Part shown: piece after piece, positions 1 to 7,915 of the stretch | Position numbering within the stretch: the first letter of the stretch is position 1 | Layout of the letters: each line of letters begins with the position of its first letter | Assembly (NCBI GenBank): GCA_027488155.1 | Contig: JAIYCE010000058.1 | Coordinates: 1-35,404, forward strand | DNA: 35,404 nucleotides | Source: Hyphomicrobiales bacterium | Lineage (GTDB): Bacteria > Pseudomonadota > Alphaproteobacteria > Rhizobiales > Beijerinckiaceae | Direction of reading: 5' to 3' | Translations under genes and position numbers: made by a program | The notes under the pieces: generated by a model | Databases searched by the model: none | Told to the model about the DNA's origin: nothing | What the model saw: the letters and a program-made list of their open reading frames with translations, nothing else

Positions 1-67
1 CATCGCGCGGCGCGTTTCACCGACTTATTTCGTTGCGCCTGCGAACGGCGCACAACCAATACGCGGC

Positions 68-565
68 TCAGAACGGAATATCGTCATCCATGGCGCCACG
101 ACCGGCGGGTGCTGGCTGACGATCCATGGGCGAGGAGCGACCGAAATCGCCGCCGCGCCCGCCGCCGGAATAGCCGACCGAGCCACCCTCGTCAGAATCG
201 CCGCTGCCCTGCCCGCGTCCACCCAGAAGCGTGAGTTCGCCGCGATAGCGCTGCAGCACGACCTCGGTCGTATACTTCTCCGCACCATCCTTGTCGGTGT
301 ATTTGCGCGTCTGGAGCTGGCCCTCAAGATAAACCGTCGAGCCCTTCTTCAGATATTGCTCGGCAATCTTGGCGAGGTTTTCATTGAAGATGACGACCTT
401 GTGCCACTCGGTGCGCTCCTTGCGCTCACCCGACGCCTTGTCGCGCCAGGTTTCCGAGGTCGCGACCGAAAGGTTCACCACAGGCTCGCCATTGTTAAGG
501 CGGCGGACCTCCGGGTCGCGCCCGAGATTGCCGACCAGAATGACCTTGTTGACGCTGCCCGCCAT
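68..565 (-). CDS. ssb: Single-stranded DNA-binding protein SSB
   Basis: This 165-aa protein binds single-stranded DNA in replication, recombination and repair, normally as a homotetramer. The N-terminal OB fold (about residues 5-110) begins with the family's typical [19 protein letters not shown] and contains the [13 protein letters not shown] strand. A Gly/Ser/Arg-rich flexible linker follows, and the chain ends in the acidic tip DDDIPF, which docks partner proteins such as RecQ, RecO and PriA. Length is normal for the family. The ATG at 565 has a GGAGG Shine-Dalgarno 7 nt upstream. The gene is divergent from uvrA, and the shared intergenic region carries a LexA-type box, so SOS induction is likely (inference). 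Identity is clear. Confidence 0.98.
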   Translation of the reverse strand: MAGSVNKVILVGNLGRDPEVRRLNNGEPVVNLSVATSETWRDKASGERKERTEWHKVVIFNENLAKIAEQYLKKGSTVYLEGQLQTRKYTDKDGAEKYTTEVVLQRYRGELTLLGGRGQGSGDSDEGGSVGYSGGGRGGDFGRSSPMDRQPAPAGRGAMDDDIPF

Positions 566-658
566 GTTCCATCCTCCGAAAAATGCGATTTGGACCTTAG
601 AGCAAGGTGTCCTAGCTCGCGCCCATAGACCCTGCCTTATCCACCAAAAAGCGGCAAT

Positions 659-673
659 GTTCTAGTTTTGTTC
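659..673. promoter_or_regulatory. Predicted LexA (SOS) box between ssb and uvrA
   Basis: The sequence GTTC-TAGTTTT-GTTC is an exact match to the alphaproteobacterial LexA consensus GTTC-N7-GTTC. It lies 94 bp upstream of the ssb ATG and 138 bp upstream of the chosen uvrA ATG, in a divergent promoter region of two DNA-repair genes. That location makes a chance match unlikely. Whether it controls one or both promoters cannot be read from the sequence. Confidence 0.85.
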
Positions 674-810
674 CTAACATTACCAATCTCCCGATGCAAG
701 CTGAATTGCAGGGGAAAAGCGGCCTCACGCGTCGCCAGCCCTGTCGCCGGGGCGACCGGCGACCTATGTATGCAGTGCGGCAAAATCGCCCGATCCGTTA
801 CGGTCCTCCG

Positions 811-3726
811 ATGTCCCTCGACGATCTCTTCGACAAGGCGCCCCGCGCCGACAATCGCTCCATTACGATCCGTGGTGCGCGCGAGCACAATCTCAAGAAT
901 GTGGATTTAACCATTCCACGTGATCGCCTCGTTGTGTTCACCGGCCTATCGGGCTCAGGCAAATCCTCGCTCGCCTTTGACACGATCTATGCTGAGGGCC
1001 AGCGCCGTTATGTCGAGAGCCTCTCGGCCTATGCCCGCCAATTCCTCGAGATGATGCAGAAGCCGGATGTCGATCAGATCGACGGCCTGTCACCCGCCAT
1101 CTCCATTGAGCAGAAGACCACGTCGAAAAATCCGCGCTCGACCGTCGGCACCGTCACCGAGATCTACGACTATATGCGTCTATTGTGGGCGCGCGTCGGC
1201 ATACCCTATTCGCCTGCCACCGGCCTGCCAATCGAAAGCCAGACCGTGCAGCAGATGGTCGACCGCGTGCTCGCTTTGCCGGAGAAGACGCGGCTCTACC
1301 TGCTCGCGCCCGTCGTGCGCGGCCGCAAGGGCGAATACAAAAAAGAACTCGCCGATTACATGAAGCGCGGCTTCCAGCGCGTGAAGATCGACGGCACCTA
1401 TTATGAAATTGCCGATGCACCTGCGCTCGACAAGAAATTCAAGCATGACATCGATGTGGTGGTTGACCGCATCGTCGTGAAGGCCGATCTCGCCGCCCGT
1501 CTTGCCGAGAGTTTCGAAACATCTCTCGAACTCGCCGATGGTATTGCGATCATCGAATATGCCGATGAAAAGGACGATAAGGGACAGCCGAAGCGGGTGA
1601 TGTTCTCGCAGAAATTCGCCTGCCCAGAATCCGGCTTCACCATCCCGGAAATTGAGCCGCGCCTGTTCTCGTTCAACAATCCGTTCGGTGCCTGCCCGGA
1701 ATGCGATGGCATCGGCCATGAGATGACGATCGACGCCGATCTCGTCGTGCCGGATGACACGCGCTCTCTGAAGGATGGTGCAATTGCACCTTGGGCGAAA
1801 TCCTCCTCGCCCTATTACGGTCAGACGCTGGAAGCGCTGTCGCGGTCCTATCGCTTTAAGATGACAGCTCCATTCAAGGAGTTGTCCCGCGAAGTGCGTG
1901 ATATGCTGCTCTACGGCTCGGGCGATCGCGAAATCCGTTTTTCCTATGATGACGGTATGCGCGCCTATGACGTGAAGAAGCCGTTCGAAGGTGTCGTGAA
2001 CAATCTCGAGCGCCGCTATCGCGAAACCGATTCCGATTGGACGCGTGAGGAAATCGGCCGCTACATGTCGGAAACGCCCTGCGCGAAGTGCAAAGGCATG
2101 CGTCTGAAGCCCGAAGCGCTGGCGGTGAAAATCGACAGGGAACCGATCTCCGTCGTGACCGAATTGTCGGTCCGTGATGCGCTAGCATGGTTCGAGAAAC
2201 TACCGAAGAAGCTTAACGCCAAACAGAATGAAATTGCCGGGCGTATTCTTAAGGAAATTCGCGACCGCCTCGTCTTCCTGCTTGATGTTGGGCTGGATTA
2301 CCTGACGCTCTCGCGCGCTTCGGGCACATTGTCGGGTGGCGAAAGCCAGCGCATTCGCTTGGCTTCGCAAATTGGCTCCGGTCTGACTGGCGTGCTTTAC
2401 GTACTCGATGAACCGTCCATCGGACTGCATCAACGCGATAATGAGCGTTTGCTTGGCACGCTGAAACGGTTACGCGATCTGGGCAACACGGTTGTCGTGG
2501 TGGAGCATGATGAGGATGCGATTTTGCAGGCCGATCACGTTGTCGATGTTGGCCCCGGTGCCGGCATTCATGGCGGCCAGATCATCGCGCAGGGCACGCC
2601 CGCCGATATTATGAAATCAAAGAAATCACTCACTGGAAAATATCTCACCGGTGAATTGATGGTGAAAGTGCCTGACCAGCGCCGCAAGCCGCAAAAGGGC
2701 CGCACGCTGAAATTGACCGGTGCACGCGGCAACAATCTGAAGAATGTGACAGCCGAAATTCCGCTCGGCACCTTCACCTGCATCACGGGTGTTTCAGGCG
2801 GCGGCAAATCGACGCTCATCATCGACACACTCTACAAAGCAGCGGCACGTCGCCTGAACGGTGCGCTCGAACATCCAGCTCCCTTCGACAAGATCGAAGG
2901 GCTGGAACATCTCGACAAGGTGATCGACATCGACCAATCGCCGATTGGCCGCACACCTCGTTCGAATCCCGCGACTTATACTGGCGCCTTCACACCGATC
3001 CGCGAATGGTTCGCCGGTTTGCCGGAAGCGAAAGCCCGCGGCTATCAGCCGGGCCGCTTCTCCTTCAACGTGAAGGGCGGACGCTGCGAAGCCTGCCAAG
3101 GCGATGGCGTCATCAAGATTGAGATGCACTTCCTGCCTGATGTTTACGTCACTTGCGATGTCTGCAAAGGCAAGCGCTACGATCGTGAAACGCTCGAAGT
3201 CAAGTATCGCGACAAATCCATCGCCGATGTGCTCGACAGCACAGTCGAGGAAGCTGCACAGCTTTTCAAAGCCGTGCCGTCCATTCGCGAAAAGATGGAA
3301 ACACTCGCGCGCGTCGGACTAGATTACATCAAGGTCGGCCAGCAAGCGACAACGCTTTCGGGCGGCGAAGCGCAACGCGTGAAACTGTCGAAGGAATTGT
3401 CGCGCCGCTCCACGGGACGCACGCTCTACATTCTCGACGAACCGACCACGGGTCTGCATTTCCACGACGTCGCCAAACTCCTCGAAGTGCTGCATGAGCT
3501 TGTCGAGCAGGGCAATACGGTCGTGGTGATTGAGCACAATCTCGAAGTGGTCAAGACCGCCGATTGGGTGCTCGACCTTGGGCCAGAGGGTGGCGATGGT
3601 GGCGGCAAAATCGTCGCGCAAGGCACGCCCGAAGTGATTGCCAAGTCCAAGGAAAGCCATACTGGCCGCTTTCTCAAGGAAGTGCTGGAGCGACGCCCGA
3701 TCAAGAAGAGCAAAGCGGCGGAGTGA
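811..3726 (+). CDS. uvrA: Excinuclease ABC subunit UvrA
   Basis: UvrA is the damage-sensing ATPase of nucleotide excision repair and loads UvrB on lesions. From the ATG at 811 the protein has 971 aa. It has two ABC modules: Walker [10 protein letters not shown] near residue 45 with signature LSGGESQR near 506, and Walker [10 protein letters not shown] near 660 with signature LSGGEAQR near 848. The C-terminal zinc module is intact (CEAC near 758, CDVC near 782). The first zinc module reads CPES (near 270) and CPEC (near 294), so one of the usual four Cys is Ser. An in-frame ATG at 694 would add 39 residues of low-complexity, Arg-rich sequence with no Shine-Dalgarno and no family resemblance. 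I therefore prefer 811, just before the conserved [16 protein letters not shown] block, although it also lacks a clear Shine-Dalgarno. A LexA box lies upstream. Confidence 0.97.
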   Translation: MSLDDLFDKAPRADNRSITIRGAREHNLKNVDLTIPRDRLVVFTGLSGSGKSSLAFDTIYAEGQRRYVESLSAYARQFLEMMQKPDVDQIDGLSPAISIEQKTTSKNPRSTVGTVTEIYDYMRLLWARVGIPYSPATGLPIESQTVQQMVDRVLALPEKTRLYLLAPVVRGRKGEYKKELADYMKRGFQRVKIDGTYYEIADAPALDKKFKHDIDVVVDRIVVKADLAARLAESFETSLELADGIAIIEYADEKDDKGQPKRVMFSQKFACPESGFTIPEIEPRLFSFNNPFGACPECDGIGHEMTIDADLVVPDDTRSLKDGAIAPWAKSSSPYYGQTLEALSRSYRFKMTAPFKELSREVRDMLLYGSGDREIRFSYDDGMRAYDVKKPFEGVVNNLERRYRETDSDWTREEIGRYMSETPCAKCKGMRLKPEALAVKIDREPISVVTELSVRDALAWFEKLPKKLNAKQNEIAGRILKEIRDRLVFLLDVGLDYLTLSRASGTLSGGESQRIRLASQIGSGLTGVLYVLDEPSIGLHQRDNERLLGTLKRLRDLGNTVVVVEHDEDAILQADHVVDVGPGAGIHGGQIIAQGTPADIMKSKKSLTGKYLTGELMVKVPDQRRKPQKGRTLKLTGARGNNLKNVTAEIPLGTFTCITGVSGGGKSTLIIDTLYKAAARRLNGALEHPAPFDKIEGLEHLDKVIDIDQSPIGRTPRSNPATYTGAFTPIREWFAGLPEAKARGYQPGRFSFNVKGGRCEACQGDGVIKIEMHFLPDVYVTCDVCKGKRYDRETLEVKYRDKSIADVLDSTVEEAAQLFKAVPSIREKMETLARVGLDYIKVGQQATTLSGGEAQRVKLSKELSRRSTGRTLYILDEPTTGLHFHDVAKLLEVLHELVEQGNTVVVIEHNLEVVKTADWVLDLGPEGGDGGGKIVAQGTPEVIAKSKESHTGRFLKEVLERRPIKKSKAAE

Positions 3727-3782
3727 GTAAGGCGCAAGCGCCCTCATCGCAATGAAGCGCGTGGTTCTTTCGGCTAGCAATT

Positions 3783-3808
3783 AAAGGCCGAATGGCCGCC
3801 CGAGCCTT
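3783..3808 (+). repeat. Dispersed intergenic repeat, copy 1 (26 nt)
   Basis: This 26-nt stretch is identical to 27529-27554, and its first-17-nt core (AAGGCCGAATGGCCGCC, 3784-3800) also recurs at 11071-11087. It contains GGCC-GAAT-GGCC, which can form a small tetraloop hairpin, and its ends (AAGGC...GCCTT) can pair. It sits 56 bp past the uvrA stop codon, so it may act as an mRNA 3'-end structure. The exact repetition is seen; the function is unknown. Confidence 0.85.
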
Positions 3809-3934
3809 CGCGAGGCCCCAAATCTAAGAATGCCACAATCTTGTCACAATCCATGCGCCTCACGCATGATTATTAAGATAAATTAATATCATCATGCTTT
3901 TTTGCATACCTGCCCTTAAGCGAAGCCGCTACCT

Positions 3935-3973
3935 GTGCAGCGCAACAAAACCTATATGCACTGCAACAAGACG
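3935..3973 (+). promoter_or_regulatory. Phased direct repeats and possible -10 upstream of the DUF1127 gene
   Basis: Two copies of TGCA-N2-GCAACAA-N-AC begin at about 3936 and 3957, exactly 21 bp (two helical turns) apart. Between them lies CTATAT (3952-3957), a good match to the alphaproteobacterial sigma-70 -10 element, with no convincing -35 at 17 bp. The layout suggests a regulated, possibly activator-dependent promoter for the small gene at 4026. A perfect inverted repeat GACGGC-N6-GCCGTC (3970-3987) follows. The rest of the 299-bp gap 3727-4025 holds repeat copy 1 and an inverted repeat CATGCG-N5-CGCATG near 3853, and no gene. Confidence 0.4.
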
Positions 3974-4025
3974 GCGAAATTGCCGTCCAAGACCGATCAG
4001 ACCGCACAACTTCAGGAGAATTGCC

Positions 4026-4187
4026 ATGTTTGTTGTAAACACTCTCGCCAAGCGCCTGCGCCGTTGGGCGTCCTACCGCAACACTGTCCGCGAACTCTCG
4101 CAATTGTCGGACCGTGACCTGCACGATCTCGGCATCGCGCGCGGCGAAATCCGCTTTGTCGCGAAGAAGAGTGCCAAAGCTGCCTAA
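4026..4187 (+). CDS. DUF1127 (YjiS-like) small Arg-rich protein
   Basis: This 53-aa basic protein matches DUF1127 from the LSDRDLHDLGIARGEI motif, where the family's 'L.D..L.DiGi.R.ei' signature is complete. The N-terminal half (TLAKRLRRWASYRNTVREL) is Arg-rich. Relatives in Agrobacterium and Rhodobacter have been linked to phosphate and carbon metabolism and to RNA binding or sRNA turnover; the role here is inference. The ATG at 4026 is chosen because AGGAGA lies 7-8 nt upstream, whereas longer in-frame starts near 3894 lack one. The gene forms its own transcription unit, closed by an intrinsic terminator 50 nt downstream. Confidence 0.9.
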   Translation: MFVVNTLAKRLRRWASYRNTVRELSQLSDRDLHDLGIARGEIRFVAKKSAKAA

Positions 4188-4237
4188 TGGCTTCGGCCTT
4201 CTAACTTTCGAATTCAAGCTCTCTCCCCGAGGCAAGA

Positions 4238-4269
4238 CCCGCTGGCATCCCCTCTGCCGGCGGGTTTTT
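4238..4269 (+). terminator. Rho-independent terminator of the DUF1127 gene
   Basis: A 9-bp stem CCCGCTGGC / GCCGGCGGG (one G-U pair) with a 9-nt loop is followed directly by TTTTT. It lies 50 nt past the DUF1127 stop and 45 nt before the trmFO ATG. It should separate the two genes, or make trmFO depend on read-through. Confidence 0.85.
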
Positions 4270-4285
4270 GTTTGGGCCTTTCATT

Positions 4286-4301
4286 GCGCGAGGCCTCGCG
4301 C
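4286..4301. promoter_or_regulatory. Perfect 16-nt palindrome in the trmFO leader
   Basis: GCGCGAGGCCTCGCGC is a perfect palindrome ending 12 nt before the trmFO ATG and starting 17 nt after the upstream terminator. It could be a dimeric-protein operator, or an mRNA hairpin (6-bp stem, GGCC loop) close to the start codon. No known regulator site was recognised. Confidence 0.4.
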
Positions 4302-4313
4302 TACATCCCGCTC

Positions 4314-5726
4314 ATGAGCGCTCACAAACCCATTCACATCATTGGCGGCGGCCTCGCCGGATCAGAAGCAGCCTGGCAGATCGCCCGTGCCGGCGTCCCC
4401 GTCATCTTGCATGAGATGCGGCCCATCCGCGGCACCGATGCGCATAAGACCGATGGTCTGGCAGAACTCGTTTGCTCTAACTCCTTCAGGTCCGACGATT
4501 CCGACCAGAACGCGGTTGGATTACTGCATCATGAAATGCGGATGATGAATTCGCTCATCATGGCATCCGCGGATTCACATCAGGTGCCCGCGGGCGGCGC
4601 GCTCGCTGTCGATCGGGACGGCTTCTCCGCCGCTGTGACAGCAAAGCTTGAAGCCGAGCCCCTCATCGAGATCCGCCGCGAGGAAGTGGCCACCATTCCT
4701 CCCGAGGATTGGGACAGCGTCATCATCGCCACCGGCCCCCTCACCTCGCCTGCGCTCGCCGAAGCCGTCCTTGGCCTCACCGGCGAAACCTCACTCGCCT
4801 TTTTCGATGCCATCGCCCCCATCGTGCATTTCGATTCCATCGACATGACGAAGGCGTGGTTTCAATCGCGCTACGATAAGCAGGGTCCAGGCGGTACAGG
4901 TGCCGATTACATCAATTGTCCGCTTGATCGTGCACAATATGAAGCCTTCGTGCAGGCGCTCATCGATGGCGACAAGACCAGCTTCAAGGAATGGGAAGGC
5001 ACGCCCTATTTCGACGGATGCTTGCCCATTGAAGTGATGGCGGAGCGCGGCCCGGAAACTTTGCGCCACGGCCCGATGAAACCGATGGGCCTCACCAACG
5101 CGCACAATCCAACCGTAAAAGCTTATGCCGTCGTGCAATTGCGGCAGGATAACGCGCTCGGCACGCTCTATAATATGGTCGGTTTCCAAACAAAGTTGAA
5201 GCATGGCGAGCAGGTGCGCATCTTCCGGACGATTCCCGGTTTGGAAAATGCCGAATTTGCTCGGCTCGGCGGATTGCATCGCAACACTTACCTTAATTCA
5301 CCGCGATTGCTCGACAATACCTTGCGCCTGAAAGCGATGCCGCGTCTGCGTTTTGCCGGGCAAATCACCGGCTGCGAAGGCTATGTCGAGAGCGCTGCCA
5401 TCGGTTTGGCGACAGGCCGCTTCGCTGCGGCAGAACGTCTGGGAGGCGTTGCCTCGCCGCCGCCTGTGACAAGTGCATTAGGCGCACTCATCAACCATAT
5501 TACCGGCGGTCATATCGAAACCATCGATAATGGCCCGCGTTCCTTCCAGCCGATGAATATCAATTTCGGCCTGTTCCCGCCCTTGGATTTTTCACCCAAG
5601 GCACCCGATGGGAAGCGCTTGCGCGGAGCGGACAAAGCGGCCGCGAAAAAACGCGCCATCACTGCGCGCGCGAAGTCGGACATGGCGGCATGGCTGGGCG
5701 GCGCTGTGAAAGAAGCGGCGGAATAA
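4314..5726 (+). CDS. trmFO: tRNA (uracil-5-)-methyltransferase, folate/FAD-dependent TrmFO
   Basis: TrmFO makes 5-methyluridine at position 54 of tRNA using methylene-tetrahydrofolate and FADH2, unlike the SAM-dependent TrmA. The 470-aa protein opens with the dinucleotide-binding loop [16 protein letters not shown] (about residues 9-24). It continues with family blocks [34 protein letters not shown] and [16 protein letters not shown], and ends in the [12 protein letters not shown] region. The start ATG (4314) precedes the conserved beta strand, and a TTG 42 nt upstream overlaps the terminator T-run and is unlikely. No Shine-Dalgarno is visible before 4314, so initiation may use a short leader. 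The next gene is on the other strand, tail to tail, 10 nt away. Confidence 0.96.
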   Translation: MSAHKPIHIIGGGLAGSEAAWQIARAGVPVILHEMRPIRGTDAHKTDGLAELVCSNSFRSDDSDQNAVGLLHHEMRMMNSLIMASADSHQVPAGGALAVDRDGFSAAVTAKLEAEPLIEIRREEVATIPPEDWDSVIIATGPLTSPALAEAVLGLTGETSLAFFDAIAPIVHFDSIDMTKAWFQSRYDKQGPGGTGADYINCPLDRAQYEAFVQALIDGDKTSFKEWEGTPYFDGCLPIEVMAERGPETLRHGPMKPMGLTNAHNPTVKAYAVVQLRQDNALGTLYNMVGFQTKLKHGEQVRIFRTIPGLENAEFARLGGLHRNTYLNSPRLLDNTLRLKAMPRLRFAGQITGCEGYVESAAIGLATGRFAAAERLGGVASPPPVTSALGALINHITGGHIETIDNGPRSFQPMNINFGLFPPLDFSPKAPDGKRLRGADKAAAKKRAITARAKSDMAAWLGGAVKEAAE

Positions 5727-5736
5727 CGCGCGCGAT

Positions 5737-6573
5737 TCAAAACATCTTCGCAACATCGCGGCGCGATGCACGCCAGAGACAGAATTGAATCCGCCATTGC
5801 GGCAGAGAGGCGACGTCGTCCGGTAGCGTCCGGTGCACACGCTTCAAAAGTGGATCCACCAAAGCAAGTGGTAGAAATGCTGGCGCTTCGGAATCGCGTA
5901 ATCCCACCAAAGCTGCCGTAGCCTGCGCGCGATGCTTTTCTGCAAGCCCTGCAATATGGCGCAGTGCCGTGCGTGTCTGGGCCGATGCTGTCCCCGCCAA
6001 CACACTCTCGCGGTTCAAACCGAATTGCGCCATCACATCCTGCGGGATCATCACACGCGAACGCCGCAGCAAAAGCGACCAATGCGCGAGCAGATGCGCC
6101 AGCCCCTCCGCCACCCCGCCATGCCCGGCCACATCGGCGACAGATGCCGATGAATGCGGAACAAGGATCATCGAGGCCAGCCTATAAGGCACGGAATGGC
6201 ACTCGCCCAAACGGCCCTCGAGATCGTTCATTGTCGGCGGCGGATCGGCATACAGATCCTCGACACGCGCTGCGATCAAACCTTGCAGCGCTGCAATGGG
6301 CAGCGAATGTTTGCGCACGGTCTGTATCAAGGCTGACGCAAGCGGATGGGCTGCGGCCTCACCTTCGCGCTCACCGGCCAGCACCTCATGCCACCATTGA
6401 AAGCGAATTTCGCCAAGCATCGGTTCGGATACGAGGAACGGAATGCGCGCCATCTCGGCAGCGAATGTGCGCAGAACCATCACCGCCGAACGCTGTTCTT
6501 CGGGGATGAACAAGGCCGCGAAAAATTGCGCTGCATCCACTTCGCGCAAGCTTGTCGCGATCGCGTCCATCAT
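5737..6573 (-). CDS. Squalene/phytoene synthase-fold protein, NDUFAF6-like
   Basis: This 278-aa protein matches the squalene/phytoene synthase superfamily through MLGEIRFQWWHEVLAG and the RSRVMIPQDVMAQFGL block. The paired Asp-rich motifs (DXXXD) that bind prenyl diphosphate in true synthases are not visible: the first region reads FAAEMARIPFLV and the second has LLRRSRV. A prenyl synthase role is therefore doubtful. The same loss is a feature of mitochondrial NDUFAF6, a complex I assembly factor, which is its likely eukaryotic relative (inference). ATG 6573 is chosen because it overlaps the stop of the upstream Mth938 gene (ATGA-type coupling), and longer forms are low-complexity. It is the last gene of the yajC-secD-secF unit. 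Confidence 0.85.
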   Translation of the reverse strand: MMDAIATSLREVDAAQFFAALFIPEEQRSAVMVLRTFAAEMARIPFLVSEPMLGEIRFQWWHEVLAGEREGEAAAHPLASALIQTVRKHSLPIAALQGLIAARVEDLYADPPPTMNDLEGRLGECHSVPYRLASMILVPHSSASVADVAGHGGVAEGLAHLLAHWSLLLRRSRVMIPQDVMAQFGLNRESVLAGTASAQTRTALRHIAGLAEKHRAQATAALVGLRDSEAPAFLPLALVDPLLKRVHRTLPDDVASLPQWRIQFCLWRASRRDVAKMF

Positions 6574-6956
6574 GGCACCGCAATCAGGGCGGCAGCCACA
6601 CGGCGATTTTCGCCCAGCATGATGTTGTAGGTCCGCGCTGCCGACCCCGTTGTCATGGCATCGACCGCCATACGTCCTTCGCGCAAGTGCCACACAATCG
6701 CATCGTCGAGGAAGGCGGGATCGGCCCCAGTGCCTATCAACAGCGTATCGATCACGCCAACTTCACGACGGACGAGATCGAAACTCTGCGGCGTCAGTTC
6801 GGCGATGGACAAAGGCGGCCACGCATAAATGCCGGACGGCAGCGCGAGGATCGATCCCTTGTGCGACATGTCGGCAAAGCGGAACCCGCCATTGCCATAG
6901 GCATCGATCGGAAAACGGCCGGGGACGAAGCCCTTAGGCCGCTCCCCAACACTCAT
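6570..6956 (-). CDS. Mth938-domain protein (DUF498), NDUFAF3-like
   Basis: This 128-aa single-domain protein belongs to the Mth938/DUF498 fold. It shows the early IDAYGNGGFRFA strand, SHKGSILALPSGIYAW, the conserved DTLLIGTGAD strand-turn and the C-terminal TYNIMLGENRRVAAALI. The family has no known enzymatic activity. The human homologue NDUFAF3 assists early assembly of respiratory complex I, and bacterial members are often next to secDF. Its ATG overlaps the secF stop by ATGA, and its stop overlaps the next ATG in the same way, so the three products are probably made in coordinated amounts. The role in this organism is inference from homology and neighbourhood. Confidence 0.88.
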   Translation of the reverse strand: MSVGERPKGFVPGRFPIDAYGNGGFRFADMSHKGSILALPSGIYAWPPLSIAELTPQSFDLVRREVGVIDTLLIGTGADPAFLDDAIVWHLREGRMAVDAMTTGSAARTYNIMLGENRRVAAALIAVP

Positions 6957-7903
6957 CGCGAAGAGGTCTCGGCCGCTTTGGCCGATCCTTCTTCTGCCAT
7001 CGCTTCACCCGATACACGCACACCAAGATAGATCAGCACGGGTGCGGCGATGAACACGGTCGAATAGATACCGACGATCACGCCGAAGATCATGGCATAG
7101 GAGAAGCCTTGAATGACCGAGCCGCCGAACAGCACAAGGGCAAGCAAAGCAAGCGCCGTCGTCACCGACGTGTAGATGGTGCGCGAGAGGGTGGAATTGA
7201 TTGCGATGTCGAGCAATTCGTCGATTGGCATCTTTTTGTAGCGACGCAACATTTCGCGGATGCGGTCAAACACCACCACCGTATCGTTGAGCGAGAAGCC
7301 GACAATCGTGAGAATGGCCGCGATCGAAGTCATGTTGAACTCGATCTGCGTGATCGCAAAAAAGCCGATGGTCAACACAAGATCGTGCAAGGTCGCGATG
7401 ACCGCGCCGATCGCGAACTGCCATTCGAAGCGGAACCAGAGATAAACAAGGACCGCCAGAATCGCGAGCACGATGCCAAGTGTTCCAGATTGCACGAGTT
7501 CGCCGGAAATGCGCGGACCCACGACTTCGATGCGGCGGAATTCGAAATCCTTTTCAAAGGCGGCCTTCACCTTCTCGACGACCTGCTGTTGTGCCTTGTC
7601 GCCACCTTGTTGAAGGCCGAAACGCAAGGACACCTCGCCCTTATCGCCAAACTCTTGCACTTCCACTTCGCCGAGCGCCAGATCGGAAGCTTGCTCACGC
7701 ACGGAAGCAACGTCGAACTTCCCGCCCTTCGACTGGATCTCGATCAGCGTGCCGCCGGTGAAATCAATGCCAAAATTCATCGAGACTACAATGAAGGCGA
7801 CAACCGATATGACCGACAGGATGGCGGAAAACGGGTAAGAGATGCGACGGAAGCGCATGAACGGGAATTTGGTATCGTCCGGAATGATCCGCAGAAGCTT
7901 CAT
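6953..7903 (-). CDS. secF: Protein translocase subunit SecF
   Basis: SecF, with SecD and YajC, uses the proton-motive force to complete protein translocation through SecYEG. The 316-aa protein has a first membrane helix (about residues 20-42), the periplasmic P1 part beginning NFGIDFTGGTLIEI, and five more helices. The conserved motif VGFSLNDTVVVFDRIRE contains the Asp and Arg of the proton-relay region. ATG 7903 is preferred over the GTG at 7912 because AAGGAG lies 8 nt before the ATG but abuts the GTG. That Shine-Dalgarno overlaps the secD stop, indicating coupled translation. Confidence 0.97.
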   Translation of the reverse strand: MKLLRIIPDDTKFPFMRFRRISYPFSAILSVISVVAFIVVSMNFGIDFTGGTLIEIQSKGGKFDVASVREQASDLALGEVEVQEFGDKGEVSLRFGLQQGGDKAQQQVVEKVKAAFEKDFEFRRIEVVGPRISGELVQSGTLGIVLAILAVLVYLWFRFEWQFAIGAVIATLHDLVLTIGFFAITQIEFNMTSIAAILTIVGFSLNDTVVVFDRIREMLRRYKKMPIDELLDIAINSTLSRTIYTSVTTALALLALVLFGGSVIQGFSYAMIFGVIVGIYSTVFIAAPVLIYLGVRVSGEAMAEEGSAKAAETSSR

Positions 7904-7915
7904 GGCGGGCACTCC

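Noticed and set aside
31-54. GC-rich hairpin past the ssb stop (GCGCC/GGCGC)
   Set aside because: The stem is short and no U-tract follows on the ssb strand, so a terminator call is not supported.
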